NCBI GenBank assembly: GCA_964370545.1
Contig: CAYJJQ010000015.1
Location: 1 to 23,951, forward strand
Direction of reading: 5' to 3'
DNA length: 23,951 nt
Source: CAKOSP01 sp964370545
Lineage (GTDB): Bacteria; Bacillota_I; Bacilli_A; RF39; UBA660
Part shown: positions 16,838 to 23,469 of the stretch, piece by piece
Layout: each line of letters opens with the position of its first letter
How positions within the stretch are numbered: position 1 is the first letter of the stretch
Position numbers and translations under genes: made by a program
The notes under the pieces: generated by a model
The model's input: the letters and a program-made list of their open reading frames with translations, nothing else
The model's database searches: none
Told to the model about the DNA's origin: nothing

Positions 16838-18581
16838 TATTAAGCTCCTTTTCTGATAATTGCGAAATGGCAATTTCTTTATAAATAGTAGATTTTTTTA
16901 ATAATTCTTTATGAGTACCCATAGCTACTATTTTACCTTCTTCCATTACAATAATTTTATCTGCATGCATAATAGTTCCTACTCTTTGAGCAACTATTAT
17001 TGAAGTACTTTCTTTAGTATATTTTTTTAACGCTTTTCTTAATAACGAATCTGTTTTATAATCAAGAGCTGAAAATGAATCATCAAAAATATAAAATTCT
17101 GGTTTTCTATAAACTGCTCTAGCAATAGCCACTCTTTGCTTTTGTCCACCAGATATATTCGTGCCTCTTGCAGCTAATGATGAATCTAATCCTTTTTCTA
17201 AATTTTTAATAAACTCTTCTGCTTGAGCAACTTGCGATGCCTCTTCAACTAGATTCTTATTTATTTTTTCAGACCCATAGCCTATATTTTCCTTTACGCT
17301 ACCTGCAAAAATAACAGCCTTTTGTGGTACAAAACCGAACTTTTCATATAAGTATTCTAAATCATAGTCTTTAACATTAATACCATCAATTAATATTTCG
17401 CCTTCAGTTACATCATAAAATCTTGGAATTAAGTTAATAAGTGTTGTTTTTCCAGATGCAGTTCCACCTATAATTGCAACAGTTTCGCCTTTGCTTGCTT
17501 TGAAGCTAATATTTTCAATAGCACTTTCTTCTGCATCAGGGTATTTGAATGTTACATTTTTAAATTCAATTTCACCTACTAAATCAGTTTTTTCTTTAAA
17601 CTGGCCATTTTTTATTGCAATTTCAGTATTAATTACTTCCATAATTCTACCAGCTGATACAGATGATCTTGGATACATAATTACTACAATTACTAACATA
17701 ATAAATGACATAATAACTTGCATAGCATATGATGAAAATACTACCATGTCACTAAATAAAGTTAATCTATCTAATCCAATAGCATTATTTATAATAAATG
17801 CTCCAGTTAAATAAATACTCAATGATAATGATGACATTATTAAGGTCATAAATGGCATCATTATTGACATAATTCTATTTATAAAAATATTTGTGTCTTT
17901 TAAATCTTCATTTGTAGTTTCAAATTTATCAGTTTGAAATTTTTCAGCATTAAATGCTTTTATTACTCTTATACCTGTAATGTTTTCTCTTACAGAAGTA
18001 TTTAATTTATCTGTAAGTTTTTGTATCTTTTTAGTTTTAGGAAGTGCAAGTACTATGATTATTGAAACAAATACTAATAATACTGCAACTGCTAAACCAG
18101 TTAATATGGACCACTCTGTACTTGTTGAAGCTATTTTAGTAACAGCCCATATAGCAAGTATTGGTGATTTGATTAATATTTGTAATCCCATAGCAACAAA
18201 TCTTTGTACATTTGCTATATCATTTGTAGTTCTAACTACTAAACTACTTACAGAATATTGTTTTACTTCTTGCATACCAAAATCTTCTACTTTATTAAAT
18301 AGTTCTTTTCTAATACGTTGAGCAAATGATGCCGCAATATAAGCAACAAAGTAGCCAGTAACTACTGCGGATGCAAAACTTCCTAGTGCGCATAATACCA
18401 TCTTTCCACCCGGTATCAAAATATCATTAATGTTTCCATCAACTGCTTGAAGTACAGTTGTCATTTCTGACATGTAATCTGGTATTTTTAAATCTAACCA
18501 AACTTGTATTACAATAAAACCTATAATGGGTATTATTAATATTAATTCTTTTATTGTTATTTTTTTTATTATTTTAAACAT
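16830..18581 (-). CDS. ABC exporter half-transporter, degenerate-ATPase subunit
   Basis: A 583-residue partner of the downstream ABC gene: six membrane helices, then a nucleotide-binding domain. It has Walker A GGTASGKT (372-379), a canonical signature ISGGQKQRVAIAR and Walker B FDDSFSALD. The catalytic glutamate is replaced by Asp501, and the switch histidine by Gln532 (VAQRVGT). This is the asymmetry of heterodimeric exporters: its Walker motifs and the partner's LSAGE signature make the non-hydrolysing site, while its good signature completes the partner's active site. The ATG follows AAGGTA. Only 41 bases separate it from the upstream gene, and that gap holds a terminator-like palindrome and no clear promoter. 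Confidence 0.93.
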   Translation of the reverse strand: MFKIIKKITIKELILIIPIIGFIVIQVWLDLKIPDYMSEMTTVLQAVDGNINDILIPGGKMVLCALGSFASAVVTGYFVAYIAASFAQRIRKELFNKVEDFGMQEVKQYSVSSLVVRTTNDIANVQRFVAMGLQILIKSPILAIWAVTKIASTSTEWSILTGLAVAVLLVFVSIIIVLALPKTKKIQKLTDKLNTSVRENITGIRVIKAFNAEKFQTDKFETTNEDLKDTNIFINRIMSIMMPFMTLIMSSLSLSIYLTGAFIINNAIGLDRLTLFSDMVVFSSYAMQVIMSFIMLVIVVIMYPRSSVSAGRIMEVINTEIAIKNGQFKEKTDLVGEIEFKNVTFKYPDAEESAIENISFKASKGETVAIIGGTASGKTTLINLIPRFYDVTEGEILIDGINVKDYDLEYLYEKFGFVPQKAVIFAGSVKENIGYGSEKINKNLVEEASQVAQAEEFIKNLEKGLDSSLAARGTNISGGQKQRVAIARAVYRKPEFYIFDDSFSALDYKTDSLLRKALKKYTKESTSIIVAQRVGTIMHADKIIVMEEGKIVAMGTHKELLKKSTIYKEIAISQLSEKELNNE

Positions 18582-18602
18582 GTTTTACCTTTCTTTTTAG
18601 AA

Positions 18603-18624
18603 TAAAAAAAGTTGTATACAACTT
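18603..18624 (-). terminator. Terminator (and perfect 16-bp palindrome) after the SanA-like gene
   Basis: AAGTTGTATACAACTT at 18609-18624 is a perfect dyad. As RNA it gives a 6-bp stem with a TATA loop, followed by a run of Us on the minus strand. It contains most of the stop codon of the upstream gene and lies 28 bases before the ABC genes, so it could also be an operator. Confidence 0.65.
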
Positions 18625-19279
18625 AATTTATTCTATTTATTGTATTATTAAGTTCATCGATTGCATCATTTACTACTGTTGGTTCTGGTTTAATAATACC
18701 TAATATGAAATCTTTATTTCTTGCTAATATTTCTCTAACCTCTTTTTCTAAATCAACTTTTGAATTCCCAAATGATATTCCGTAAGAGTCTATATCTAAA
18801 GCATTGGCTATATTTAATGCTCTATATAAATGATATTCTTGTGTGACAATAATAATTTTATTTAAAGAAAAAAGTTCTTTTATTCTATAAATACTATCAT
18901 ATGTTGATAGTCCTGATGGGTCTATATAAATATTTTCCTCAGGAATTCCATTGTCTATTGCATAATTTTTCATAGCAGTAACTTCATCATAAAATTCTGT
19001 ACTATTATCCCCACTCATAATTATTTTATCTGAAACATTATTTTCATACAGCTCAATTGCCATATCAATTCTTTCTTGCAAAATTACACCCGGCTCTTTG
19101 TTAATTACTGATGTCCCCAATACTACTATTGCGTCAATATCATTGTTTTGTAATTTTTCAATTGATAAAATTTGGTCTTTTGTGCTTAATATAACATAAA
19201 AATTCACTGCCATTACATATATTATGACTGTTAATAAAATAATAAATAACCACTTTAATATTCTTTTTAGTATTTTCAT
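18623..19279 (-). CDS. SanA/YdcF-like envelope protein (DUF218)
   Basis: A 218-residue protein with one N-terminal membrane helix (about 8-30) and a DUF218 domain outside the membrane. The family pattern is clear: DAIVVLGTSV, LQERIDMAIELYENN, IIMSGDNS, DEVTAMKNYAIDNGIPEENIYID, LSTYDSIYR and IIVTQEYHLYRALNIA. Family members such as E. coli SanA affect envelope permeability; their biochemical activity is not established. The start is supported by GAAGGTT upstream. The gene has its own candidate promoter and terminator, and the exporter pair follows at once on the same strand. Confidence 0.88.
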   Translation of the reverse strand: MKILKRILKWLFIILLTVIIYVMAVNFYVILSTKDQILSIEKLQNNDIDAIVVLGTSVINKEPGVILQERIDMAIELYENNVSDKIIMSGDNSTEFYDEVTAMKNYAIDNGIPEENIYIDPSGLSTYDSIYRIKELFSLNKIIIVTQEYHLYRALNIANALDIDSYGISFGNSKVDLEKEVREILARNKDFILGIIKPEPTVVNDAIDELNNTINRIN

Positions 19280-19304
19280 GTTAACCTTCCACTACTACCA
19301 TATT

Positions 19305-19333
19305 AGTTTAACATTATTTTATGATTAAGTAAA
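19305..19333 (-). promoter_or_regulatory. Putative promoter of the SanA-like gene
   Basis: Minus-strand TTTACT (19333-19328), a 17-base spacer and TAAACT (19310-19305) preceded by TGT. Each hexamer matches the consensus at four positions. Confidence 0.45.
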
Positions 19334-19384
19334 TGTTTATAAATCATAATTGTAATTATAAATTATTAATTTTTTTATGTTAAT

Positions 19385-19408
19385 AAAAAAAGTAGATTTC
19401 TCTACTTT
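19385..19408 (-). terminator. Terminator of the gene at 19407-20249
   Basis: An 8-bp stem, AAAGTAGA / TCTACTTT, with a GAAA tetraloop on the minus strand and a U run. The stop codon overlaps the stem. Confidence 0.8.
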
Positions 19409-20249
19409 ATTCAACATTTGTTGGTAATACTAAATTTAATTCTTCATTTACTGAATTAAATATAATTTCATAATAAATGTAACCATACAGTTCACTATCT
19501 AATTTTAAGCTAAAACTTTTTATATAATCATTTTCTACTGAAATTTCAATATCAAATATTTCATTATTATCTATGTTTCCTTGTAAGAAAACAAGAGCCA
19601 CTTCCTCAGGAAACTTTCCTTTAAAAGTCATGTTATCTTCAATTCTTGTTATTTCCATTTCATCTCTAGTCAATAAATCTACCATTTCTGCTAAGTCAAA
19701 AGTAAGTATATCAGCTTTTGGTTCCATTGCAGTTGTATAATTAGTAGCACCATGATATCTAGTATATGAAAGCATATCATCAACTCTATATTGCCAGTAT
19801 ATATCGGTGGTTATTTCAACACCATTTGTATTTTGAACAATATCAGTAAAGACAATATCATTTTCAGTATCATTTTTAATTAAATAGCTTGTTTTAGTAA
19901 TATTATCATTACTTGATGTTTCTAAATTCACTTCAATCTCATAAGAATTTAAATTATTATTTACATTTTCTATAGTCTTAGTGATAATTTCTTCATTAGT
20001 TAATTCTTTTTCAACTTCGGTAGTTGGTGTTTTTGCTTCTTCTTCATTATTTTCTTCATACGCTACTAAGAAATAATAAAGCGCTACACCTAATAAACAT
20101 ATTAATATAATTATAATTATTAAAAGAAAATTCTTATTAGATTTTTTAATATTTACTTCTACTTTTGGATCTTCTTTAACAGAATCTATTAAAGTGTTGT
20201 TAACTGAATTTGTTTGCTTCTCCATGTTATTTTGATTTTCATTATTCAT
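19407..20249 (-). CDS. Membrane-anchored extracellular protein of unknown function
   Basis: A 280-residue protein: about 40 Asn-rich cytoplasmic residues, one membrane helix (about 41-63), an acidic linker, and an extracellular domain of about 190 residues. The domain begins NEEIITKTIENVNNNLNSYEIEV and alternates strands, recalling LolA/LppX-like folds (DUF6612-type lipoproteins). That is only a pattern guess, and there is no lipobox cysteine. The ATG is set by AAGGAG 10 bases upstream; a nearer ATG is out of frame and stops at once. It lies downstream of the sigma/anti-sigma pair but has its own strong promoter and follows a terminator, so it is not clearly part of that operon. Confidence 0.82.
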   Translation of the reverse strand: MNNENQNNMEKQTNSVNNTLIDSVKEDPKVEVNIKKSNKNFLLIIIIILICLLGVALYYFLVAYEENNEEEAKTPTTEVEKELTNEEIITKTIENVNNNLNSYEIEVNLETSSNDNITKTSYLIKNDTENDIVFTDIVQNTNGVEITTDIYWQYRVDDMLSYTRYHGATNYTTAMEPKADILTFDLAEMVDLLTRDEMEITRIEDNMTFKGKFPEEVALVFLQGNIDNNEIFDIEISVENDYIKSFSLKLDSELYGYIYYEIIFNSVNEELNLVLPTNVE

Positions 20250-20276
20250 ATTGCATATTCTCCTTATAATGAATTA

Positions 20277-20305
20277 ATTCTATCATATTACATTATCAAT
20301 TACAA
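20277..20305 (-). promoter_or_regulatory. Promoter of the gene at 19407-20249
   Basis: Minus-strand TTGTAA (20305-20300), a 17-base spacer and TAGAAT (20282-20277) preceded by TGA (extended -10). Confidence 0.65.
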
Positions 20306-20324
20306 TGAAATTTTTTTATTTTAC

Positions 20325-20349
20325 AAAAAAATGGATTTCTCCATTTTTT
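20325..20349 (-). terminator. Terminator of the sigma/anti-sigma operon
   Basis: A 10-bp stem, AAAAAATGGA / TCCATTTTTT, with a GAAA tetraloop on the minus strand, ending in Us. It overlaps the stop codon at 20350-20348. Confidence 0.8.
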
Positions 20350-21460
20350 AGTCGTTATCATCATCATTATCGTCATCATCATTGTCGTCATCATCATCAT
20401 TGTCGTCATCATCATTGTCTTCATCATCATCGTTGTCGTCATCATCATTATCGTCGTCATCATCATCGTTATCGTTGTCATCGTTGTCATCGTTGTCATC
20501 ATCATTATCAACATTTTCTTGTGATTTTTCAGTAATAACTCCAGTAATAGCATCTATTTCATATTCATATTCTATATTATTATAAACAACTTCTATTTCA
20601 TAAACAATTTGCTTATTATCATATTCAAAATCTATTTCTTTAAATACTAAATTTTCTATTTTACTTTTTAAATCTGTAGCTACTATTGATTTTATTTGTT
20701 CTTTATCTAGGTATTTGCTTGTGTCAGTTTCTCCTTCGTAATTTATATTGTCTAAATTATTTACTTCAGATGTAACTAATAAATACAAATTTTCTAATGA
20801 TAAAGTCAATAAATTTTCTAGTTCGTAATCAGGATTTACTGTCATTAATTTGTAAATTAATGCATATTTACCCTCAGAAATCCCTAATTCTTTTGCTCTA
20901 TCTTCAAATTCATCTTCATCTATATTATGAGACATAATTGCTGATTCTATTTCTTTTTCGATCAATATTTTTTTAATTTGTTCTTCAATTTTCCCACGGT
21001 ATTTTTCCGCTTCCTCTCCTTCACCAGTGATTAATAAAGCATTATCATTACCATGTAAATAATTATTATTTATAATTAACTCCATAATTTCTTCTACTGC
21101 ATCATCATATTCATCATTGATTACATCAAGATGAGGTAATAACTTTTCTGCTTCTGGTGAATTTGCTATTATTTCTTCTACTTTACCATTATTATTTAAT
21201 TTTAGGGTAAATGATGGATTTACATCTATTGTTATACTTGTTGTTGTCATTCCCATATTAACAAACACTAGAAATGCTGCAAATGCTAATCCTAATCCTG
21301 GCATTATTATACATTTTTTATTCATTTTTTTTGTTTTAACTTCTGTCATATTTAACATGACTCCTTTCTTCTTATCAATTTTTTCTTTTACTGATTTAAA
21401 ATCTGATTTAATCATATTTTCAGCGAGTAAATCGATATCTTTTTTCATTTTATTTTTCAT
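20348..21460 (-). CDS. RsgI/PepSY-type membrane anti-sigma factor with an Asp/Asn tail
   Basis: A 370-residue protein that probably holds its partner sigma factor at the membrane. Residues 1-50 are a charged, helical cytoplasmic part. One membrane helix lies at about 50-71. It is followed at once by an RsgI-type middle domain, seen as ITIDVNPSFTLKLNNNGKV, then a long helical region. A PepSY-like module follows (about 275-315; VYEIEV, EYEYEIDAITGVI). The last 53 residues (318-370) are only Asp, Asn and one Glu. The start is one base after the sigma gene's stop, with GGAG eight bases before the ATG, so the pair is coupled. The N-terminus does not resemble the beta-fold RsgI_N domain, so it may be a hybrid suited to an ECF sigma rather than SigI. 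Confidence 0.85.
   Translation of the reverse strand: MKNKMKKDIDLLAENMIKSDFKSVKEKIDKKKGVMLNMTEVKTKKMNKKCIIMPGLGLAFAAFLVFVNMGMTTTSITIDVNPSFTLKLNNNGKVEEIIANSPEAEKLLPHLDVINDEYDDAVEEIMELIINNNYLHGNDNALLITGEGEEAEKYRGKIEEQIKKILIEKEIESAIMSHNIDEDEFEDRAKELGISEGKYALIYKLMTVNPDYELENLLTLSLENLYLLVTSEVNNLDNINYEGETDTSKYLDKEQIKSIVATDLKSKIENLVFKEIDFEYDNKQIVYEIEVVYNNIEYEYEIDAITGVITEKSQENVDNDDDNDDNDDNDNDDDDDDNDDDDNDDDEDNDDDDNDDDDDNDDDDNDDDND
20351..20509 (-). repeat. Triplet microsatellite coding for the Asp/Asn tail
   Basis: A 159-bp stretch built almost only of TCA, TCG and TTG/TTA triplets on the plus strand (GAY and AAY codons on the coding strand). It encodes 53 acidic or amide residues at the end of the anti-sigma factor. 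Loss or gain of triplets would change length without breaking the frame. Confidence 0.9.
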
Positions 21461-21461
21461 A

Positions 21462-21983
21462 TTATTCTCCTTCCTTATAGAGTTTTTTTATCTTTTTTAC
21501 TCCTCTGTGATATTTTGAGAGAGTTGTTGATAAATTTAAATCCAGCATATTTGCTATTTCTTTAAATTTATAATTTTCTATAGTAGCCAACATAATAATT
21601 TTTCTTTCTTCTTCCGTTAGTATTTCAAACATTCCTTTAATAAGAAGTAAGTTAAATCCTTTGTTATTATCAACTGATAATATATTTTCATAATCAATTA
21701 TATCTACATTATTTTTTCTTGCTTTTATTTTATTTAATGATAAATTTTTTGTTATAGTTAGTATATAACTAAGCGGTTTACCATTTGACTTATAATTACT
21801 AGCATATTTATTAATATTAACATAAGTATCTTGCATTACATCTTCTGCATCATCTTTATTTTTAAGAATAGATAAAGCAAATTTAAACACATCTACTCTA
21901 GTATTATCATATAATTTTTCTAAAGCATTTAAATCATTATTACCGATTTGTAAAATTAAGGCCTCTAATTCTGTACAATTCAT
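21462..21983 (-). CDS. ECF-type RNA polymerase sigma factor
   Basis: A group 4 (ECF) sigma factor of about 173 residues. Region 2 (about 15-80) includes VFKFALSILKNKDDAEDVMQDTY, the usual core-binding helix. Region 4 (about 112-165) shows LTEEERKIIMLATIENYKFKEIAN then a recognition helix with LSTTLSKYHRGVKKIKK. There is no region 1 or 3. It is coupled to the anti-sigma factor, one base between stop and start. The start is uncertain: ATG at 21983 lies 13 bases from GGGAG, while the frame continues to a TTG at 22022 without a better site. It is likely an envelope-stress regulator; its targets are not visible. Confidence 0.9.
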   Translation of the reverse strand: MNCTELEALILQIGNNDLNALEKLYDNTRVDVFKFALSILKNKDDAEDVMQDTYVNINKYASNYKSNGKPLSYILTITKNLSLNKIKARKNNVDIIDYENILSVDNNKGFNLLLIKGMFEILTEEERKIIMLATIENYKFKEIANMLDLNLSTTLSKYHRGVKKIKKLYKEGE

Positions 21984-22024
21984 AGCTACTATTTTTCTCC
22001 CTTCATATATATAACAATTCAAAG

Positions 22025-22048
22025 TTGCATTTTATTGCATCAATTATA
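22025..22048 (-). promoter_or_regulatory. Candidate promoter of the sigma operon with a direct repeat
   Basis: A perfect minus-strand TATAAT (22048-22043) with a poor -35. Just downstream, around the expected start, TTGCAT occurs twice (22025-22030 and 22035-22040), exactly 10 bp apart. No typical ECF -35/-10 pair (AAC / CGT) is clear, so autoregulation is not shown. Confidence 0.4.
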
Positions 22049-22066
22049 AATATTTTATCATAAAAT

Positions 22067-22090
22067 AAAAAAAAGAACTATTTGTTCTTT
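22067..22090 (-). terminator. Terminator of the gene at 22089-23186
   Basis: A 7-bp stem, AAAGAAC / GTTCTTT, with a 5-base loop, then Us on the minus strand. It overlaps the stop codon. Confidence 0.75.
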
Positions 22091-23186
22091 ATTTTTTTAC
22101 AGAATTATCATTTACAAAAGATAATACATTGTTTTCTAAATAGAAATTTTCTGGTTCTTCGTAAACAACTTTCGAAAAAATACCCTCTACATCTTTAAGT
22201 AATTTTCTTAATATAGATTTTTCTGAAAATGACAAACTATCATCAGATACAATAATTGAACATGGTTTAATTTCTTCTTCATAAGCCATATCTCCATATT
22301 TATCAAACTCTTCTTTTAAATTAAGTTTAGAAATAATATATACTACAATTTCATCAAAGAAATGATTAAACTGTAATTTATTGCTTTCATAAACTTCATC
22401 AATATAAGATAAAGCATTGCGACATTTTTCTTCTCTTAAACTATAATCTAATGCATCATAATTTTCTAACAGTTCAGAAACCTGTTTATTATATTTTGAA
22501 AGTATATTAATATTAACTGCAACATAATTCATTAAATATAAATCTTCTTTTTTTATAATGTTTAATAAGAAATTATTTATCCCATATTTATGAATATCAT
22601 TTATATCCACTTCTTTACTATGTAAATAATATTTTAAAGGCATATTATTTATTGATTCAAATATTTCTTCTAATAATTTATTTGCTAAAAAATCTAGTAT
22701 AGTTTTATTGTCATAACATACTTGTAATAATCTAAATCCTTTTTGAATATTTATTTTACTTTTAACTTGCTTAATATTTTTATAGTTTTCTATAAATACT
22801 TTTTCTTCTATATAAAATGTTTGCAGTTTTAAAAAACAAGTTATCATATTAATATCTGATGAATCTAAGTGCTTAGATGTTATTAAATTACTTAGTAATA
22901 TATATAATTCAATCTCTTCATTTCTTTTCACTATATTATTAGTAAGAAAATCATGTATGAACTTTGCAACAAACTTTGGTGTATAACTAAATATATTTAT
23001 GCACTCTTTAATAAAATCAATATTACTAAGTAACTCTTCGCTAGCAAAGTTCATCATTTTTGTATCTTTAGTCTTCTTAAGTACGCTTAACATAAATTGC
23101 ATATCATTTTCCATCATTTCAATATTTGGAAAATCATATCCTTCTATATATTTATCTACAATACTCTTTTTTTCTGTTTTATCCAT
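22089..23186 (-). CDS. Large alpha-helical protein of unknown function
   Basis: A 365-residue soluble protein, almost wholly helical in appearance, without signal peptide, membrane segment or recognised catalytic motif. The N-terminal 80 residues have a repeated look (DMQFMLSVLKKT… and then NIDFIKECINIF…), a little like DUF4116-type helical repeats where an Asp starts each helix pair; this is a weak resemblance. The ending (about 300-365) contains an acidic stretch and SFSEKSILRKLLKDVEGIF. The start follows AAGGGG with good spacing and one of the best promoters in the window, so it is expected to be well expressed. It is not in an operon with the sigma gene, being separated by a terminator. 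Confidence 0.8.
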   Translation of the reverse strand: MDKTEKKSIVDKYIEGYDFPNIEMMENDMQFMLSVLKKTKDTKMMNFASEELLSNIDFIKECINIFSYTPKFVAKFIHDFLTNNIVKRNEEIELYILLSNLITSKHLDSSDINMITCFLKLQTFYIEEKVFIENYKNIKQVKSKINIQKGFRLLQVCYDNKTILDFLANKLLEEIFESINNMPLKYYLHSKEVDINDIHKYGINNFLLNIIKKEDLYLMNYVAVNINILSKYNKQVSELLENYDALDYSLREEKCRNALSYIDEVYESNKLQFNHFFDEIVVYIISKLNLKEEFDKYGDMAYEEEIKPCSIIVSDDSLSFSEKSILRKLLKDVEGIFSKVVYEEPENFYLENNVLSFVNDNSVKK

Positions 23187-23215
23187 AATTAACCCCTTTA
23201 TTTAAGATAAGTACT

Positions 23216-23244
23216 ATAATATAAACAATTTACTAAAATGTCAA
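23216..23244 (-). promoter_or_regulatory. Promoter of the gene at 22089-23186
   Basis: A perfect minus-strand TTGACA (23244-23239), a 17-base spacer and TATTAT (23221-23216), 29 bases before the start codon. It is the closest match to the sigma-A consensus in the window. Confidence 0.85.
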
Positions 23245-23305
23245 GAATTATATACTATAGTCTCTTTTATTATAAATCACAAATTAAATCAATTTTTCTT
23301 AAAAC

Positions 23306-23334
23306 AAAAAAATCAGTTCATAAAGAACTAATTT
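23306..23334 (-). terminator. Terminator of the structured RNA / ankyrin-like gene
   Basis: A 10-bp stem with one U-G pair (plus-strand arms AAATCAGTTC / GAACTAATTT), a 5-base loop, then a U run on the minus strand. Confidence 0.75.
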
Positions 23335-23419
23335 ATTTATAAGATGCGAAATGTTTCGCCTTAAATCATAAATGGCACCTCCGTAGAGGTCATTTGGAAA
23401 TTATTCCCAAGTAATTTCT
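23306..23419 (-). ncRNA. Probable structured small RNA or structured 3' UTR
   Basis: About 114 bases with no open frame, more GC-rich than the surroundings, containing four hairpins in a row on the minus strand. First, GGGAA/UUUCC (23408-23404 with 23400-23396). Second, AAAUG-ACCUC / GAGGU-CAUUU with a 2-base bulge and a UACG tetraloop (23395-23370). Third, GCGAAA/UUUCGC (23359-23346). Last, a terminator. A TATAAT lies 7 bases before the likely 5' end. I could not match it to SRP RNA, 6S, tmRNA, T-box or any riboswitch core I know. It could instead be the 3' UTR of the ankyrin-like gene, which has no other terminator. Confidence 0.5.
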
Positions 23420-23425
23420 AAAGTA

Positions 23426-23431
23426 ATTATA
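23426..23431 (-). promoter_or_regulatory. -10 box before the structured RNA
   Basis: A perfect minus-strand TATAAT in the gap after the ankyrin-like gene; the -35 region is only a T-rich tract. Confidence 0.4.
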
Positions 23432-23469
23432 CTATAATTCATTTTAAAATAAAATGAAAATCGAACTTA

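Noticed and set aside
2473..18581. Genetic code 4 (UGA as Trp), as in Mollicutes
   Set aside because: Full-length conserved proteins such as MutL, MutL-like neighbours and the ABC subunits are open under the standard code, with TGG used for Trp.
20305..20585. His-rich and Ser-rich or Met/Thr-rich open frames over the microsatellite
   Set aside because: They are other-frame readings of the Asp/Asn codons of the anti-sigma gene and lack ribosome sites.
23306..23419. Known riboswitch or housekeeping RNA (SRP RNA, T-box, preQ1, SAM, TPP)
   Set aside because: The conserved core sequences I know for these classes are not present, so the element is left unclassified.
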